Assembly (NCBI GenBank): GCA_041690035.1
Contig: JBDNFC010000047.1
Span: forward strand, 1-59,028
Length of the DNA: 59,028 nucleotides
Source of the DNA: CALSPH01 sp041690035
GTDB lineage: Bacteria > Bacteroidota > Bacteroidia > NS11-12g > UBA955
Direction: 5' to 3'
Shown piece by piece: positions 27,089 to 36,540 of this stretch. Both the position numbers and the translations under genes were made by a program. Below the pieces are notes generated by a model. That model was not told the DNA's origin and did not search any database. It saw nothing but the letters and a program-made list of their open reading frames with translations. Numbering within the stretch: position 1 is the stretch's first letter; the number at the start of each line of letters is the position of its first letter.

Positions 27089-29345
27089 TCTTAAACTGGG
27101 CATCAACTACAGCCAATGAGATCATGTTTACAATCTCTCTAATACTGCTGCCCAGCTGCAATATATGCACAGATTTTCTAAAACCCATCAATACGGGGCC
27201 AATGGCTTCATTATTGGCAAGTGTCTGCGCCATTTTATAAGCAATATTTCCCGAAGAAAGATTTGGAAAAATAAATGTATTTACATCCTTGCCATTTAAT
27301 TTACTAAAAGGATAATTATCATCTCTTAACTCATTGTTTAAGGCAAAATTGGCTTGTAACTCCCCATCTATAATCATTTCAGGAAAATTTTCGTGCAAAT
27401 AACGCACTACTTCTTGAATTTTTGTTGAATCTGCCCCTGCAGAGGATCCAAAATTGCCATAAGAAAGCATTGCAATATTTGGGGTAATATTAAATTGTTT
27501 TACTTTTTCATTTACTTGATGAATAATGGATATTAACTCTTCTGCATTGGGATTAATATTTACTGTAGTGTCTGCAAAAAACAATGGCCCTTTTTTAGAC
27601 ATAATAATATACATGCCTGCCACTTTTTTGGTATCTTGAGCTTTACCTACAATGGCCAAACAGGGCCTTATGGTGTCCGAATAATTTCTTGTAAGTCCCG
27701 ATAAAAATGCATCTACCTCTCCTGTTTCAAGCATCATTGCCCCATAATAATTACTGTCGCGCATTAATTTGATACACTCATATAGTGTTACTCCTTTTCT
27801 TGCTCTTTTTTCAAATAACATTTTACCAAAAACTTCTCTCTTAGCATCTTCTAATTTTGGGTCTATGATAGCAAGGTTAGAGATATCTAAAAGATGCTCC
27901 GTTGCAATTTTTTCAATTTTTTCTTTGTTAGCAAGCAAAATAGGAAAAGCTATCCCATCGTCAAAGGCCTCTATTGCTGCCCTTATAATCTTGTAATTAT
28001 CTGCCTCAGCAAAAACCACCTTTTTAGGATTTTGCCTTGCTTGTTCCATCATTCTACGAATAAACTTGTTGTTTTGACCTAATCTTTTTCGCAATTCCTC
28101 TGCATATTTTTCCCAATCAGTAATGTGATGCTTTGCAACTCCGCTTTCCATAGCCGCTTTTGCCACTGCCGGGGCCACAGTAGTTAATAATCTTGGGTCC
28201 AAAGGTTTTGGAATAATGTAGTTTCTGCCAAAGGCTAGGTTTCTATCATTGTAAGCTAAGTTTACAATTTCTGGAACTGTTTCTTGAGCTAGTGCGGCAA
28301 TAGCACGCACGGCAGCAAGTTTCATTTCTTCATTTATTGATGTTGCGCGCACATCTAACGCACCCCTAAAAATAAAAGGGAAGCCCAGTACATTATTAAC
28401 TTGATTTGGATAATCACTTCTGCCAGTAGCCATAATTATATCTTTTCGTGCGGCAATTGCCTTTGGATATTCAATTTCTGGATCTGGATTTGCCATTGCA
28501 AAAACTATTGGGTCTTTTGCCATAGAACGAATCATATCTTCACTCAAAATATTGCCTTTTGATAAGCCCACAAAAACGTCTGCATCTACCATGGCTTCTG
28601 TAAGTGTTTTTTCTTTTCTATCAGTAGCAAAATAAGCTTTCTGCTCGTCAAGATTGGTGCGGCTTTTATCAATTACCCCTTTACTATCAAGCATAATGAT
28701 GTTTTCTCTTATTGCACCCAAAGATACAAATATTTTAGCGCATGATATGGCAGATGCTCCCGCCCCATTTACCACTAATTTTACAGTTGCAATATCTTTA
28801 TTAACAATTTTTAGAGCATTAATGAGTGCTGCACCTGATATTATTGCCGTGCCATGCTGATCATCGTGCATTATTGGTATTTGAAGTATTTCTTTAAGTC
28901 TTTTTTCAATTTCAAAACATTCTGGTGCTTTGATATCTTCTAAATTAATCCCTCCAAAGGTGGGTTCTAAAATTTTAACAGTGCGCACAAACTCATCCAC
29001 ATTGTCACAATTCAACTCTAAATCAAAAACATCAATATCGGCAAATATTTTAAATAAAACGCCTTTGCCCTCCATCACTGGTTTGCTGGCCAAAGCCCCA
29101 ATATTGCCCAAGCCGAGCACAGCAGTGCCATTAGAAATTACCGCTACTAAGTTTCCTTTTGCGGTATATTTATAAGCATCTTCTGGATTTGCTGCAATGG
29201 CTAAGCAAGGCTCTGCCACACCTGGTGAGTAGGCTAAACTGAGGTCTTTTTTAGTATATGTAGGCTTGCTAGGAAGCACTTCTATCTTTCCCGGTTTGGG
29301 AAACTGATGATAGTCTAAAGACTCTTGCACAAGTTTTTTTGTCAT
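27081..29345 (-). CDS. maeB: NADP-dependent malic enzyme with phosphotransacetylase-like C-terminal domain
   Basis: It decarboxylates malate to pyruvate with NADP reduction. The malic domain (about 1-420) has LAYSPGVAEPCLAI, LGLGNIGALASKPVMEGKG, HDDQHGTAIISGAALINAL and the NAD fold VVNGAGASAIS. The C-terminal 320 residues are phosphotransacetylase-like (VVFAEADNYKIIRAA, MLSYGNFGSSAG), normally regulatory (acetyl-CoA sensing) rather than catalytic. ATG 29345 gives MTKKLVQESLDYH, the usual N-terminus; an in-frame start 12 codons upstream is unlikely. The 754-residue length is standard. Confidence 0.94.
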   Translation of the reverse strand: MTKKLVQESLDYHQFPKPGKIEVLPSKPTYTKKDLSLAYSPGVAEPCLAIAANPEDAYKYTAKGNLVAVISNGTAVLGLGNIGALASKPVMEGKGVLFKIFADIDVFDLELNCDNVDEFVRTVKILEPTFGGINLEDIKAPECFEIEKRLKEILQIPIMHDDQHGTAIISGAALINALKIVNKDIATVKLVVNGAGASAISCAKIFVSLGAIRENIIMLDSKGVIDKSRTNLDEQKAYFATDRKEKTLTEAMVDADVFVGLSKGNILSEDMIRSMAKDPIVFAMANPDPEIEYPKAIAARKDIIMATGRSDYPNQVNNVLGFPFIFRGALDVRATSINEEMKLAAVRAIAALAQETVPEIVNLAYNDRNLAFGRNYIIPKPLDPRLLTTVAPAVAKAAMESGVAKHHITDWEKYAEELRKRLGQNNKFIRRMMEQARQNPKKVVFAEADNYKIIRAAIEAFDDGIAFPILLANKEKIEKIATEHLLDISNLAIIDPKLEDAKREVFGKMLFEKRARKGVTLYECIKLMRDSNYYGAMMLETGEVDAFLSGLTRNYSDTIRPCLAIVGKAQDTKKVAGMYIIMSKKGPLFFADTTVNINPNAEELISIIHQVNEKVKQFNITPNIAMLSYGNFGSSAGADSTKIQEVVRYLHENFPEMIIDGELQANFALNNELRDDNYPFSKLNGKDVNTFIFPNLSSGNIAYKMAQTLANNEAIGPVLMGFRKSVHILQLGSSIREIVNMISLAVVDAQFKNE

Positions 29346-29584
29346 GGCTATTGGTGATGATTTCTTATGGTTACAAAACAAGCGATTATTATTAAGAGTT
29401 CAAAAACTATTTTATGAACTGCATATACAATTTGATTTAATCTAGGTTAAAAATAAAAAAACTTTTTTTAAACGGCATCCTTATTCAGGTAAGCACTTTT
29501 TTTTGTTAATAAAATTTTCAAAAAGGCAATGGCAAACCTTTCTAATAAAAATTAATAAATTAAGCATCGTGTCAAAGCCAATTC
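29346..29584. other. Intergenic region upstream of maeB
   Basis: This gap of about 240 bases between the maeB start and the chimeric remnant shows only A/T-rich sequence. I see no convincing promoter box, hairpin or gene. Confidence 0.5.
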
Positions 29585-29830
29585 CTAATGCGATTCAACC
29601 ACCAATTTAAAAACATCCTCACCATATTTAACAAAATACATTCCTGAAGAAAGTGCAACAGGCAATTGAATGCTATGCGAATTTAATGTGTGTAATACCC
29701 CTAAAACAGCAATCAAATTAGCTTTGACATCCACTATAGTAACATCATTTTCTACAATAAAGTTAGGTGTGGTAATTTCTATTTTACCACAAGTAATTTT
29801 TTCGTTTGGCTTTTTGATTGACGAAAGCAT
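29585..29830 (-). pseudogene. Chimeric remnant: deoxyhypusine-synthase active-site segment joined to a T9SS-like tail
   Basis: An open frame of 81 codons. Residues 8-31 (PNEKITCGKIEITTPNFIV...) copy the C-terminal active-site region of the gene at 30519-31493; at DNA level 29731-29810 matches 30554-30633 at 75 of 80 bases. After the copied segment the frame continues into IQLPVALSSGMYFVKYG and ends FKLVVESH, which reads like the end of a type A T9SS sorting domain. There is no signal peptide and no body for a T9SS protein. Upstream the frame is open back to the stop of the lipoprotein at 29912. Most simply a recombination relic; a short expressed protein is not excluded. Confidence 0.6.
29731..29810 (-). 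repeat. 80-bp duplication, truncated copy
   Basis: Aligned without gaps to 30554-30633, with five mismatches at alignment positions 12, 18, 32, 52 and 59. Homology stops abruptly at both ends. Both copies are in the same orientation, about 820 bases apart, flanking the lipoprotein gene at 29912-30424. Confidence 0.9.
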
Positions 29831-29911
29831 GATGTTTTTTGGAAGCCTTGAATAGTTTGTTCCACAATTTTTAAGTAAAATTTGAGCCTTGCTATAAAGA
29901 TCTAAATATAC

Positions 29912-30424
29912 TTAATACTTACCTTTACATTTCAACATATCTATTACTTTTTTGTTGGGTTCCATTTTTGTGGTATCATATTGACCGTCAAATAAATTGC
30001 CCTTAATTTTTAAAACAGTGTAATAACGTTCATGCTCACCAGTAACGCTGCCATTATTGTAGAATATATATCCTCTGCTATTAATAAAGTAAGTGGCATT
30101 GGGTAATTTTTTATCCAAAGTAAAACTTTTTGTTTCATAAAGATAAATAGAATCTTTCTTTACGTGCCATTTTCCACTTTCTGCTATTTTTCTTTGGCAA
30201 TAGCTAATGTTATAAGTGCTGTCAGCTTTTAGGTCTAAAGCCATTATACGGAGCCAATAGAAGTGTGTTCCGTATCTTTGACGATATTTATTCGATTGAA
30301 TTATATTTAACTTTTGTGTAGTGTAAATATTTGCGCTAATTCTAGGCCTTGACTCTGCTATTTTGGATGAGGTTTTACAATTCATCAAACCTATTGTTAT
30401 GCTTAAAAATAGTATGTATTTCAT
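29912..30424 (-). CDS. Hypothetical lipoprotein
   Basis: I do not recognise a family. From ATG 30424 the N-terminus MKYILFLSITIGLMNCKTSS is an SPII signal with lipobox LMNC (C16); a TTG five codons upstream is the alternative. The mature domain of about 154 residues is strand-rich, with many Tyr and Lys and a GYIFYNNGSVTGEHERYY stretch, and resembles small lipocalin-like or META-like lipoproteins only in general composition. It lies between the two copies of the 80-bp duplication and downstream of the DHS-like gene, perhaps inserted there by the same event. Confidence 0.65.
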   Translation of the reverse strand: MKYILFLSITIGLMNCKTSSKIAESRPRISANIYTTQKLNIIQSNKYRQRYGTHFYWLRIMALDLKADSTYNISYCQRKIAESGKWHVKKDSIYLYETKSFTLDKKLPNATYFINSRGYIFYNNGSVTGEHERYYTVLKIKGNLFDGQYDTTKMEPNKKVIDMLKCKGKY

Positions 30425-30518
30425 AGTTTTTTTATTCAATTAGTTCGCCCGGAAACATATTGCCATCAATAGTTAATAATGTAAATGTAGTGTTCCGTTT
30501 CTCCTTAAAAACCTCCCT

Positions 30519-31493
30519 CTACCACCCCAAAACCCAAGCAAAAATAAGCGGAGCCACTATAGTAGCATCACTTTCTACAATAAATTTAGGTGTGGTAATT
30601 TCTAATTTACCCCAAGTAATTTTTTCGTTTGGCACAGCACCACTGTATGAGCCATAACTGGTAGTAGAATCTGATATTTGACAAAAATAACTCCAAAAAG
30701 GCACTTCTTGCCATTCTAAATCTTGATACATCATTGGCACCACACAAATAGGAAAATCACCCGCTATACCGCCACCAATCTGAAAAAAACCAACTCCTTT
30801 ACCAGCACTATTTGCCCTATACCATTCTGTTAAGTAAACCATGTATTCTATACCACTTTTCATGGTGCTTGCACTTAATTCATTTTTAATTACATAAGAA
30901 GCAAAAATATTTCCCATTGTGCTGTCTTCCCAGCCTGGGCAAATAATAGGCAAATTCTTTTCGGCAGCGGCTAGCATCCAACTATTTTTAGGGTCTATTT
31001 CATAATATTGTTCTAATTCTCCGCTCAAAAGCATTTGATACATAAACTCATGTGGCAAAAACCGTTTACCTTCTTTTTCTGCCTTTTTCCAAATGCCTTC
31101 TATATGGCTTTGAAGTCGTCTAAAAGCCTCTTCTTCTGGTATACAAGTGTCTGTAACCCTATTATAGTGATTGTCTAACAACTCTTGCTCCTGTTCGGGA
31201 CTTAAATCTCTATAATTTGGAACACGCTTATAGTGGCTATGCGCAACCAAGTTCATAATATCTTCTTCTAAATTTGCACCTGTGCAGCTTATTATTTGAA
31301 CTTTGTTTTGCCTGATCATTTCGGCCAAAGATTTGCCCAACTCAGCAGTGCTCATTGCCCCCGCAAGGGTTATCATCATTTTTCCACCTTCGTCCAAATG
31401 CTTTTCATATCCTTTTGCTGCATCCACCATTGCTGCTGCATTAAAATGAAGGTAGTGTTTTTCCATAAATTGGCTAATTGATCCTCTTGTCAT
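30519..31493 (-). CDS. Deoxyhypusine synthase family protein
   Basis: The 324-residue protein has the DHS fold with LAGAMSTAELGKSLAEMI, SCTGANLEEDIMNL, CPGWEDSTMGN and the C-terminal active-site motif VPNEKITWGKLE; K296 corresponds to human K329 (Schiff-base lysine) and the Glu six residues earlier to E323. The human HHIANAN segment with catalytic H288 reads GFFQIGGGIAG here, without His. Bacteria lack eIF5A, so the substrate is not that protein; a polyamine or related aminobutyl-transfer role (homospermidine-type) is the usual guess. The 3' end is the source of the duplication at 29731. Confidence 0.85.
   Translation of the reverse strand: MTRGSISQFMEKHYLHFNAAAMVDAAKGYEKHLDEGGKMMITLAGAMSTAELGKSLAEMIRQNKVQIISCTGANLEEDIMNLVAHSHYKRVPNYRDLSPEQEQELLDNHYNRVTDTCIPEEEAFRRLQSHIEGIWKKAEKEGKRFLPHEFMYQMLLSGELEQYYEIDPKNSWMLAAAEKNLPIICPGWEDSTMGNIFASYVIKNELSASTMKSGIEYMVYLTEWYRANSAGKGVGFFQIGGGIAGDFPICVVPMMYQDLEWQEVPFWSYFCQISDSTTSYGSYSGAVPNEKITWGKLEITTPKFIVESDATIVAPLIFAWVLGW
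30554..30633 (-). repeat. 80-bp duplication, parental copy in the DHS-like gene
   Basis: It encodes the segment around K296 of the DHS-like protein. Because the segment fits the family consensus here (WGKLE), while the other copy has Cys for Trp and runs into unrelated sequence, this is the probable source. Confidence 0.85.
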
Positions 31494-31527
31494 GCTTTTA
31501 AATTGTTAATTTATGCTAATTGTGTCG

Positions 31528-31535
31528 CAAAAGTA
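31528..31535 (-). promoter_or_regulatory. TAnnTTTG promoter of the DHS-like gene
   Basis: Minus-strand TACTTTTG ends 34 bases before the ATG at 31493, in a divergent intergenic region shared with the promoter of the DUF4139 gene. Confidence 0.55.
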
Positions 31536-31579
31536 ACCCTTTTTTAAAAACTAAGAAAAAAATTCTGACTTTTATCATT

Positions 31580-31587
31580 TACCTTTG
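31580..31587 (+). promoter_or_regulatory. TAnnTTTG promoter of the DUF4139 gene
   Basis: TACCTTTG ends 44 bases before the ATG at 31632. Confidence 0.5.
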
Positions 31588-31631
31588 CTATACTTTCGTA
31601 ATTAAAACACTTCAACATATCAACAAAATAT

Positions 31632-33242
31632 ATGCGCTACATTTTTTTAACATTAATACTTACTATCTCCACCATTTTATCTGGTCAAACTAACGAAGTT
31701 AACTCAAAACTAGAACGCGCTAAAATTTATGTTAATGCTGCAGAAGTGCATAGAACCGCAGTGGTGAACCTAAAAAAAGGGAACAATGAAGTTTTTATTA
31801 AAGAGCTAAGTAGCCAAATAAACGCAAATAGTATTGTACTATCTGCGGGCAGCGGTTTCGAAGTCAATAGCACGGGTTTTATAACTAAAAATAATGATAT
31901 AGATGAGGAAAAAATACCTGGATATCGGGCATTGCAAGACTCACTTATATATTTTGAAAGGCAATACACCATAATAAATAATAAATTGAGGGTTTATAAA
32001 GAAGAAATAAGTTTGTTGCAAAACAATACTAAACTAAGCGGAAATAATGGTGTAAACGTAATAGAACTGGAGCGTATGAGTTTGTTTTATAATAAAAGAC
32101 TTAATGAAATATATAATGAAAGCAGCAACTTAGAATACACAAAAAAAATATTTACTAATAGAGAACGCATTGTTAAAAACAACATCAATGAATTGTTAAA
32201 AAAATATCCTATTGCTCCAAATGGAAAAATACTCGTGCAAATAACGGCAGAGAATGCCGGACAGTGCAAACTTACTTTTTCATATGTTACAAAAGGTGCT
32301 TCTTGGTATCCAATTTATGAGGCAAGGGTGGAAGATATAAAAAAACCAATTATACTGGTGCAAAAGGCAAGCGTAAGACAATTTACGGGCGAAAATTGGG
32401 AAAATGTAATTTTAGAAATTTCAACTGGCAATCCAAATCAAGGTTTAAGTTTACCTATTTTATACCCTCGCTATGCTGATTTTAGTAGCCCAGAACGGAC
32501 AGACTACGGAAACGGAAGTGGCGCAGGTGAAGATTATTATGATATTCCGACTGAAAGCCTTTCTAAATCTAACAGATGGGGTGAAAATAGAAAAGAAGAT
32601 AAAAAAAATCCTGCTTTTAAATCTTATAGTTCAGAGGTAGCAATAGATTACCAAATAGATTTGCCCTATAATTTACCAAGCAGCAATACTCCAATTTTGG
32701 TTTTATTAAATAATTATGAACTAGCGGCAACTTACAGTTATTTTAGTATTCCAAGAATAGATTGCAGCGTTTATCTAACGGCTATGATTACAAATTGGCA
32801 ACAATATAATCTTATCCCTGGACAAGTAAATTTATTTTATAATAAAAGCTATGTTGGCAATACTTTTTTATCCCCACAGGCAGATAACGACACGTTAAAA
32901 TTATCATTGGGCAAGGATGCTAAAATAATTATTAAACGCATAAATGAGCGCGATTATACCAAAACTAAATATTTTGGAAGCACTAAAAAAGAAATTTTGG
33001 GATATTCTATTCAAATAAATAATACCAACAATACGGATATTGATTTAATTATTGAAGATCAGATACCACTGTCTAAAAACAATGAAATAATAATAGAAAA
33101 CACGGAGCTAAGTAAAGGCATTTTTGATGTAAATACAGGAAAACTAACTTGGAACATAAAAATAAAGAGCAACAAAACAGATAAAATTCTAGTTAGCTAT
33201 GAGGTTACCTCTCCAAAAAATAAACCTGTTTTTGGGCTATAA
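31632..33242 (+). CDS. DUF4139 / mucoidy inhibitor MuiA-like exported protein
   Basis: Signal peptide MRYIFLTLILTISTILSGQ, then an N-terminal DUF4140-like domain (RAKIYVNAAEVHRTAVVNLKKG, typical opening), a coiled-coil segment (about 105-185) and the C-terminal DUF4139 domain (about 210-536) with YVTKGASWYPIYEARVED, VSVRQFTGENW-like ASVRQFTGENWEN and EVTSPKNKPVF near the end. The name MuiA comes from Rhizobium; the biochemical role is unknown. Predicted periplasmic or surface. It is slightly shorter than many members (about 550-650). Confidence 0.82.
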   Translation: MRYIFLTLILTISTILSGQTNEVNSKLERAKIYVNAAEVHRTAVVNLKKGNNEVFIKELSSQINANSIVLSAGSGFEVNSTGFITKNNDIDEEKIPGYRALQDSLIYFERQYTIINNKLRVYKEEISLLQNNTKLSGNNGVNVIELERMSLFYNKRLNEIYNESSNLEYTKKIFTNRERIVKNNINELLKKYPIAPNGKILVQITAENAGQCKLTFSYVTKGASWYPIYEARVEDIKKPIILVQKASVRQFTGENWENVILEISTGNPNQGLSLPILYPRYADFSSPERTDYGNGSGAGEDYYDIPTESLSKSNRWGENRKEDKKNPAFKSYSSEVAIDYQIDLPYNLPSSNTPILVLLNNYELAATYSYFSIPRIDCSVYLTAMITNWQQYNLIPGQVNLFYNKSYVGNTFLSPQADNDTLKLSLGKDAKIIIKRINERDYTKTKYFGSTKKEILGYSIQINNTNNTDIDLIIEDQIPLSKNNEIIIENTELSKGIFDVNTGKLTWNIKIKSNKTDKILVSYEVTSPKNKPVFGL

Positions 33243-33318
33243 ATAAAATTTAAGCACTTCTAATTTTTGAATAAAATGCGTCCTAAGATTTCTATTAGTA
33301 AATTATTAAGAATTAATT

Positions 33319-33326
33319 TACCTTTG
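33319..33326 (+). promoter_or_regulatory. TAnnTTTG promoter close to the start of the large lipoprotein gene
   Basis: TACCTTTG ends eight bases before the ATG at 33335, so the transcript leader would be only a few bases. Confidence 0.5.
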
Positions 33327-33334
33327 TCTGTAAG

Positions 33335-35359
33335 ATGAAAATAATAAAACTAAGTATCCTTGCTTTTTTATGCACTTTTCTAATCCTTGGATGTAAAAAA
33401 GATAGAAAAGCAAATTGGGATGCTGCTTATTTAATACCCCTTGCTAGCAGTAGGATTGAATTTAATAATGTGTTTGGAAACTATATTAGCGGAGGCGCAA
33501 ATAATGCAGATTACATTTATGAAACCAAATTGTATGAAAATAGTCCCGGACTACTAAGCATACCTGATACGGGTTTAAATACCTCATTTACATTGGCAAG
33601 GTTAAAGTTGGCAGACAGAAGTATCGAGCGAAAAATAAGTTTAGGAGAAATTAACCCCCTGTTTCTATTATTGGATGGCACTACCACCAGTATACCTGCT
33701 CAAAACCAAACCAATTTAACACCTTTTGATATAGATGCAAGCGATTTTTTTGATCAAGCAACTATCAAAACAGGTGAAATGGTACTAGAATTTGAAAACG
33801 AATTGCCTGTAAACTTGAGCTTACTAGAATTTGATTTAATCAATAAAGCTAATGGCGATATTATAGGTTCTGCCACCTTTAATAATGTGGCTCCCAATAC
33901 CAAGGCCATAAAAATTATTGATTTAGCAAATAAACAAATAGGTGCTGCGCTGCAAGTAAAGATTAAAACCTTGCAAACAGATGCAAGTAGTGGCAATGTG
34001 CTTATTGATGCCAATAAGGGTTTGAATATAAAAATAAGTGTGCGCAATTTGACAACATCTGCGGCCACAGCGGTTTTTCCTAGTCAAACAGTGTTAGAAC
34101 AAGATGAGCCTTTAAGCCAATATTTTGACGGGGCAGAACTGAAATATATTAAAGTAAGATCTGGGAAATTAAAGATAAGTTTGTATACAAGTATAGCCGA
34201 AAACATGACCTTGTACCTAAAAATACCTTCTGCTACAAAAAATGGCGTTATGATAGATGAAGAGATAAAAGTGGAGGGTGCACGAAATGGCAGACCAACC
34301 TCTTTAAGCAAAGAAATAGATATGGCAGGCTATGTGATAGACTATAGAGGCAAAGACCCAGATATTACTGACACAGTAAATACTTTTTATCAGATTATGC
34401 GGGTGGTGCTAGATTCTTCTGGCAGAAAATTATCTGTTTCGCTCAATGATTCTATTAACCTATCTTATGGCTTAGAAAAATTAGTGCCAGAGTATGCTAT
34501 AGGATATCTTGGCAATACCATAAATGAGACAGGTGATGATAATGTTCCAATGGCAATTTTTGAAAAGTTAAATGGAAATATTAATTTTAATAATGTTAGC
34601 ATGGATTTGAATATTACCAACGGCATAGGAACAGAAGGAAGCGTATTGGCCAGAAAAATTATTGCGAGCAATAGCAAAAAAGGTATAGACATTCCTCTAA
34701 CAGCAGCTGTTATTAACAATCCTTACATTATTGGAAGGGCAAATTTTAACCCATTTTTTAATAATGTGCAACAAGTAACACTGCAAAATAGCAATAGCAA
34801 TGTAAAACAATTTGTAGAAAATCTACCCGATAAAATTAAATTTAACATGCAAATTGCAACTAGTCCAAATGGTAACAATAACAATTGGCAAGATTTTATC
34901 TATTACAACAGTAAGTTTCAAATAGACTTGCGATTAAAGTTTCAGAATTTACTGTCTTTTAACCAACTTCAATTTAAAGATTCTATTAATTTTAACTTAA
35001 ATGAAATAGAAAATTTAGAACGGGTGAAAGAGGGTAAAATATACTTGTTTTTTGAAAACAGATTTGCATTTAGTATCAACTTGAAACTTGCAGTTTATGA
35101 TAAGAATAATCGCTTTTTAGATACCATTGGCAACAATGATATGAATGAAATTATAGCCGCTAGTGGCGCTGTGGCTGCAAAAGGAAAAGCCTTTATAAAT
35201 ATACCTCCCAATAAATGGAATAGTATAAAAAATGCTGCATTTGCATATATTATTCTTACTGCCAATACACCGCCAAATACCCAAATTTCTATTAATTCTT
35301 CAGATTATTGCAAAATAGATGTAAGCGCTGATGTAACTTACCAAATTAAGGCTAATTAA
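33335..35359 (+). CDS. Large hypothetical lipoprotein
   Basis: SPII signal MKIIKLSILAFLCTFLILGC (C20). The remaining about 650 residues are beta-rich with no motif I can name. The opening WDAAYLIPLASSRIEF right after the lipid anchor resembles the start of other uncharacterised Bacteroidota lipoproteins. Several segments look like repeated beta-sandwich units, e.g. the stretches around 130-220 and 250-330. It is followed after 26 bases by a probable outer membrane barrel gene; the two form an operon of the lipoprotein/barrel type, probably acting together at the outer membrane. Confidence 0.7.
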   Translation: MKIIKLSILAFLCTFLILGCKKDRKANWDAAYLIPLASSRIEFNNVFGNYISGGANNADYIYETKLYENSPGLLSIPDTGLNTSFTLARLKLADRSIERKISLGEINPLFLLLDGTTTSIPAQNQTNLTPFDIDASDFFDQATIKTGEMVLEFENELPVNLSLLEFDLINKANGDIIGSATFNNVAPNTKAIKIIDLANKQIGAALQVKIKTLQTDASSGNVLIDANKGLNIKISVRNLTTSAATAVFPSQTVLEQDEPLSQYFDGAELKYIKVRSGKLKISLYTSIAENMTLYLKIPSATKNGVMIDEEIKVEGARNGRPTSLSKEIDMAGYVIDYRGKDPDITDTVNTFYQIMRVVLDSSGRKLSVSLNDSINLSYGLEKLVPEYAIGYLGNTINETGDDNVPMAIFEKLNGNINFNNVSMDLNITNGIGTEGSVLARKIIASNSKKGIDIPLTAAVINNPYIIGRANFNPFFNNVQQVTLQNSNSNVKQFVENLPDKIKFNMQIATSPNGNNNNWQDFIYYNSKFQIDLRLKFQNLLSFNQLQFKDSINFNLNEIENLERVKEGKIYLFFENRFAFSINLKLAVYDKNNRFLDTIGNNDMNEIIAASGAVAAKGKAFINIPPNKWNSIKNAAFAYIILTANTPPNTQISINSSDYCKIDVSADVTYQIKAN

Positions 35360-35385
35360 CATTTTTTATTTTTAAAGTATAAACT

Positions 35386-36540
35386 ATGTCTATAAAAAGT
35401 ACCCTTACTATCGGTATATTGCTCTTAACGAGCATAAAATTAAGTGCAATAAATGACAGTGCCAAACCAAAATTTTTTATAAATGAAATAGCAACAAGTT
35501 TTGCCATAGGCAGTAATCATTTAAACAGCTTTGCAGCTTTGCCATTTATATTTAGAGGCAATATTAATCAAAAAAATATTGAAAAGTCAACTGTGCTGCT
35601 AATGGCAAAGAATAGAACCGGCATTATTGCAAATGCAGGTATTAAATTTAGTGTTCAGGAGTATAATTTTAGCATAAACTCCGCTCTTTACAGTGGGTTT
35701 TCATATTCAAAAGATTTTTTTCTTTTGCTATTTAAAGGCAATAGCCAATCTGCCGGAAAAGTATTAAACTTAGGCATGAACGGTAAGCAAATAGGTTTTT
35801 ATACTTTGCAATATATTCACAAAAATATAAATTATAAAAACAAGTGGCAGTTGCAAATTGCACCAGAAGTTTATGTAATAAATAATTATGCAAGCATTAA
35901 AACAAAGGGTAAAAACACCTTATTCACATCAGAAAATGGACAAAATATTATTGCAGAATTAAATTATAACGCTTATCAAAATACCAATGCTATATCTGGT
36001 TTTGGATTTGGCTCATCTTTTTTGGCCTATAAAATAGAAGGTAACAAAATCAGCAGTTGGCGAGTAAAAAATTTAGGGATTAGCCTGTTGCCAAATAACC
36101 TTAGGGTGTTTAGCCAAGACACCAATTGGAACTATTCTGGATTTAATTTTACGCTTGGGCAAAACTTTTCAGTGGCATCTAGGGCTGACTCTTTACGAAG
36201 ATTATTGTATATAGAATCTCGCCAAAGAAATCGCATCACAATGATGCCCATTCAAATAAGCTATGGGATAGAAGATGTGAAAAAAATCATTTCGTTTAAT
36301 TACATGGCTATGCCAGGCTACTTACCCCAAATAAGCTATATGAAAAAATTATTTAAAGCGAACCACCGAATAGATATTGGCGCTCAAATGGGTGGTTGGT
36401 CATTATTAAACAGTAAATTTGGATTAAGTACCCAATTAAATAAGCAAAAACAACAAAAATTAGTATTAGAAATTATTGGCATAGAGTCTTTATTAATCAA
36501 TTACCCTGGATTTGGTGCTTGCTTAAAAATCAATTGGTAA
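35386..36540 (+). CDS. Probable outer membrane beta-barrel protein
   Basis: Signal peptide MSIKSTLTIGILLLTSIKLSA, then 360 residues with alternating hydrophobic patterns and many Tyr/Phe-bounded strands, short turns of Gly/Asn, and a final strand FGACLKINW ending in an aromatic residue, as outer membrane barrels do. The layout (an N-terminal NEIATSFAIGSNHLNSFAALPF and a C-terminal half of strands) is like DUF5723-type Bacteroidota proteins, but I cannot confirm the family. Operon with the upstream lipoprotein. Confidence 0.6.
   Translation: MSIKSTLTIGILLLTSIKLSAINDSAKPKFFINEIATSFAIGSNHLNSFAALPFIFRGNINQKNIEKSTVLLMAKNRTGIIANAGIKFSVQEYNFSINSALYSGFSYSKDFFLLLFKGNSQSAGKVLNLGMNGKQIGFYTLQYIHKNINYKNKWQLQIAPEVYVINNYASIKTKGKNTLFTSENGQNIIAELNYNAYQNTNAISGFGFGSSFLAYKIEGNKISSWRVKNLGISLLPNNLRVFSQDTNWNYSGFNFTLGQNFSVASRADSLRRLLYIESRQRNRITMMPIQISYGIEDVKKIISFNYMAMPGYLPQISYMKKLFKANHRIDIGAQMGGWSLLNSKFGLSTQLNKQKQQKLVLEIIGIESLLINYPGFGACLKINW

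Noticed and set aside
29585..29830. Interpretation as a normal T9SS-exported protein
   Set aside because: Only the tail resembles a sorting domain; there is no signal peptide or passenger, and a third of the frame is a copied segment of a cytoplasmic enzyme.
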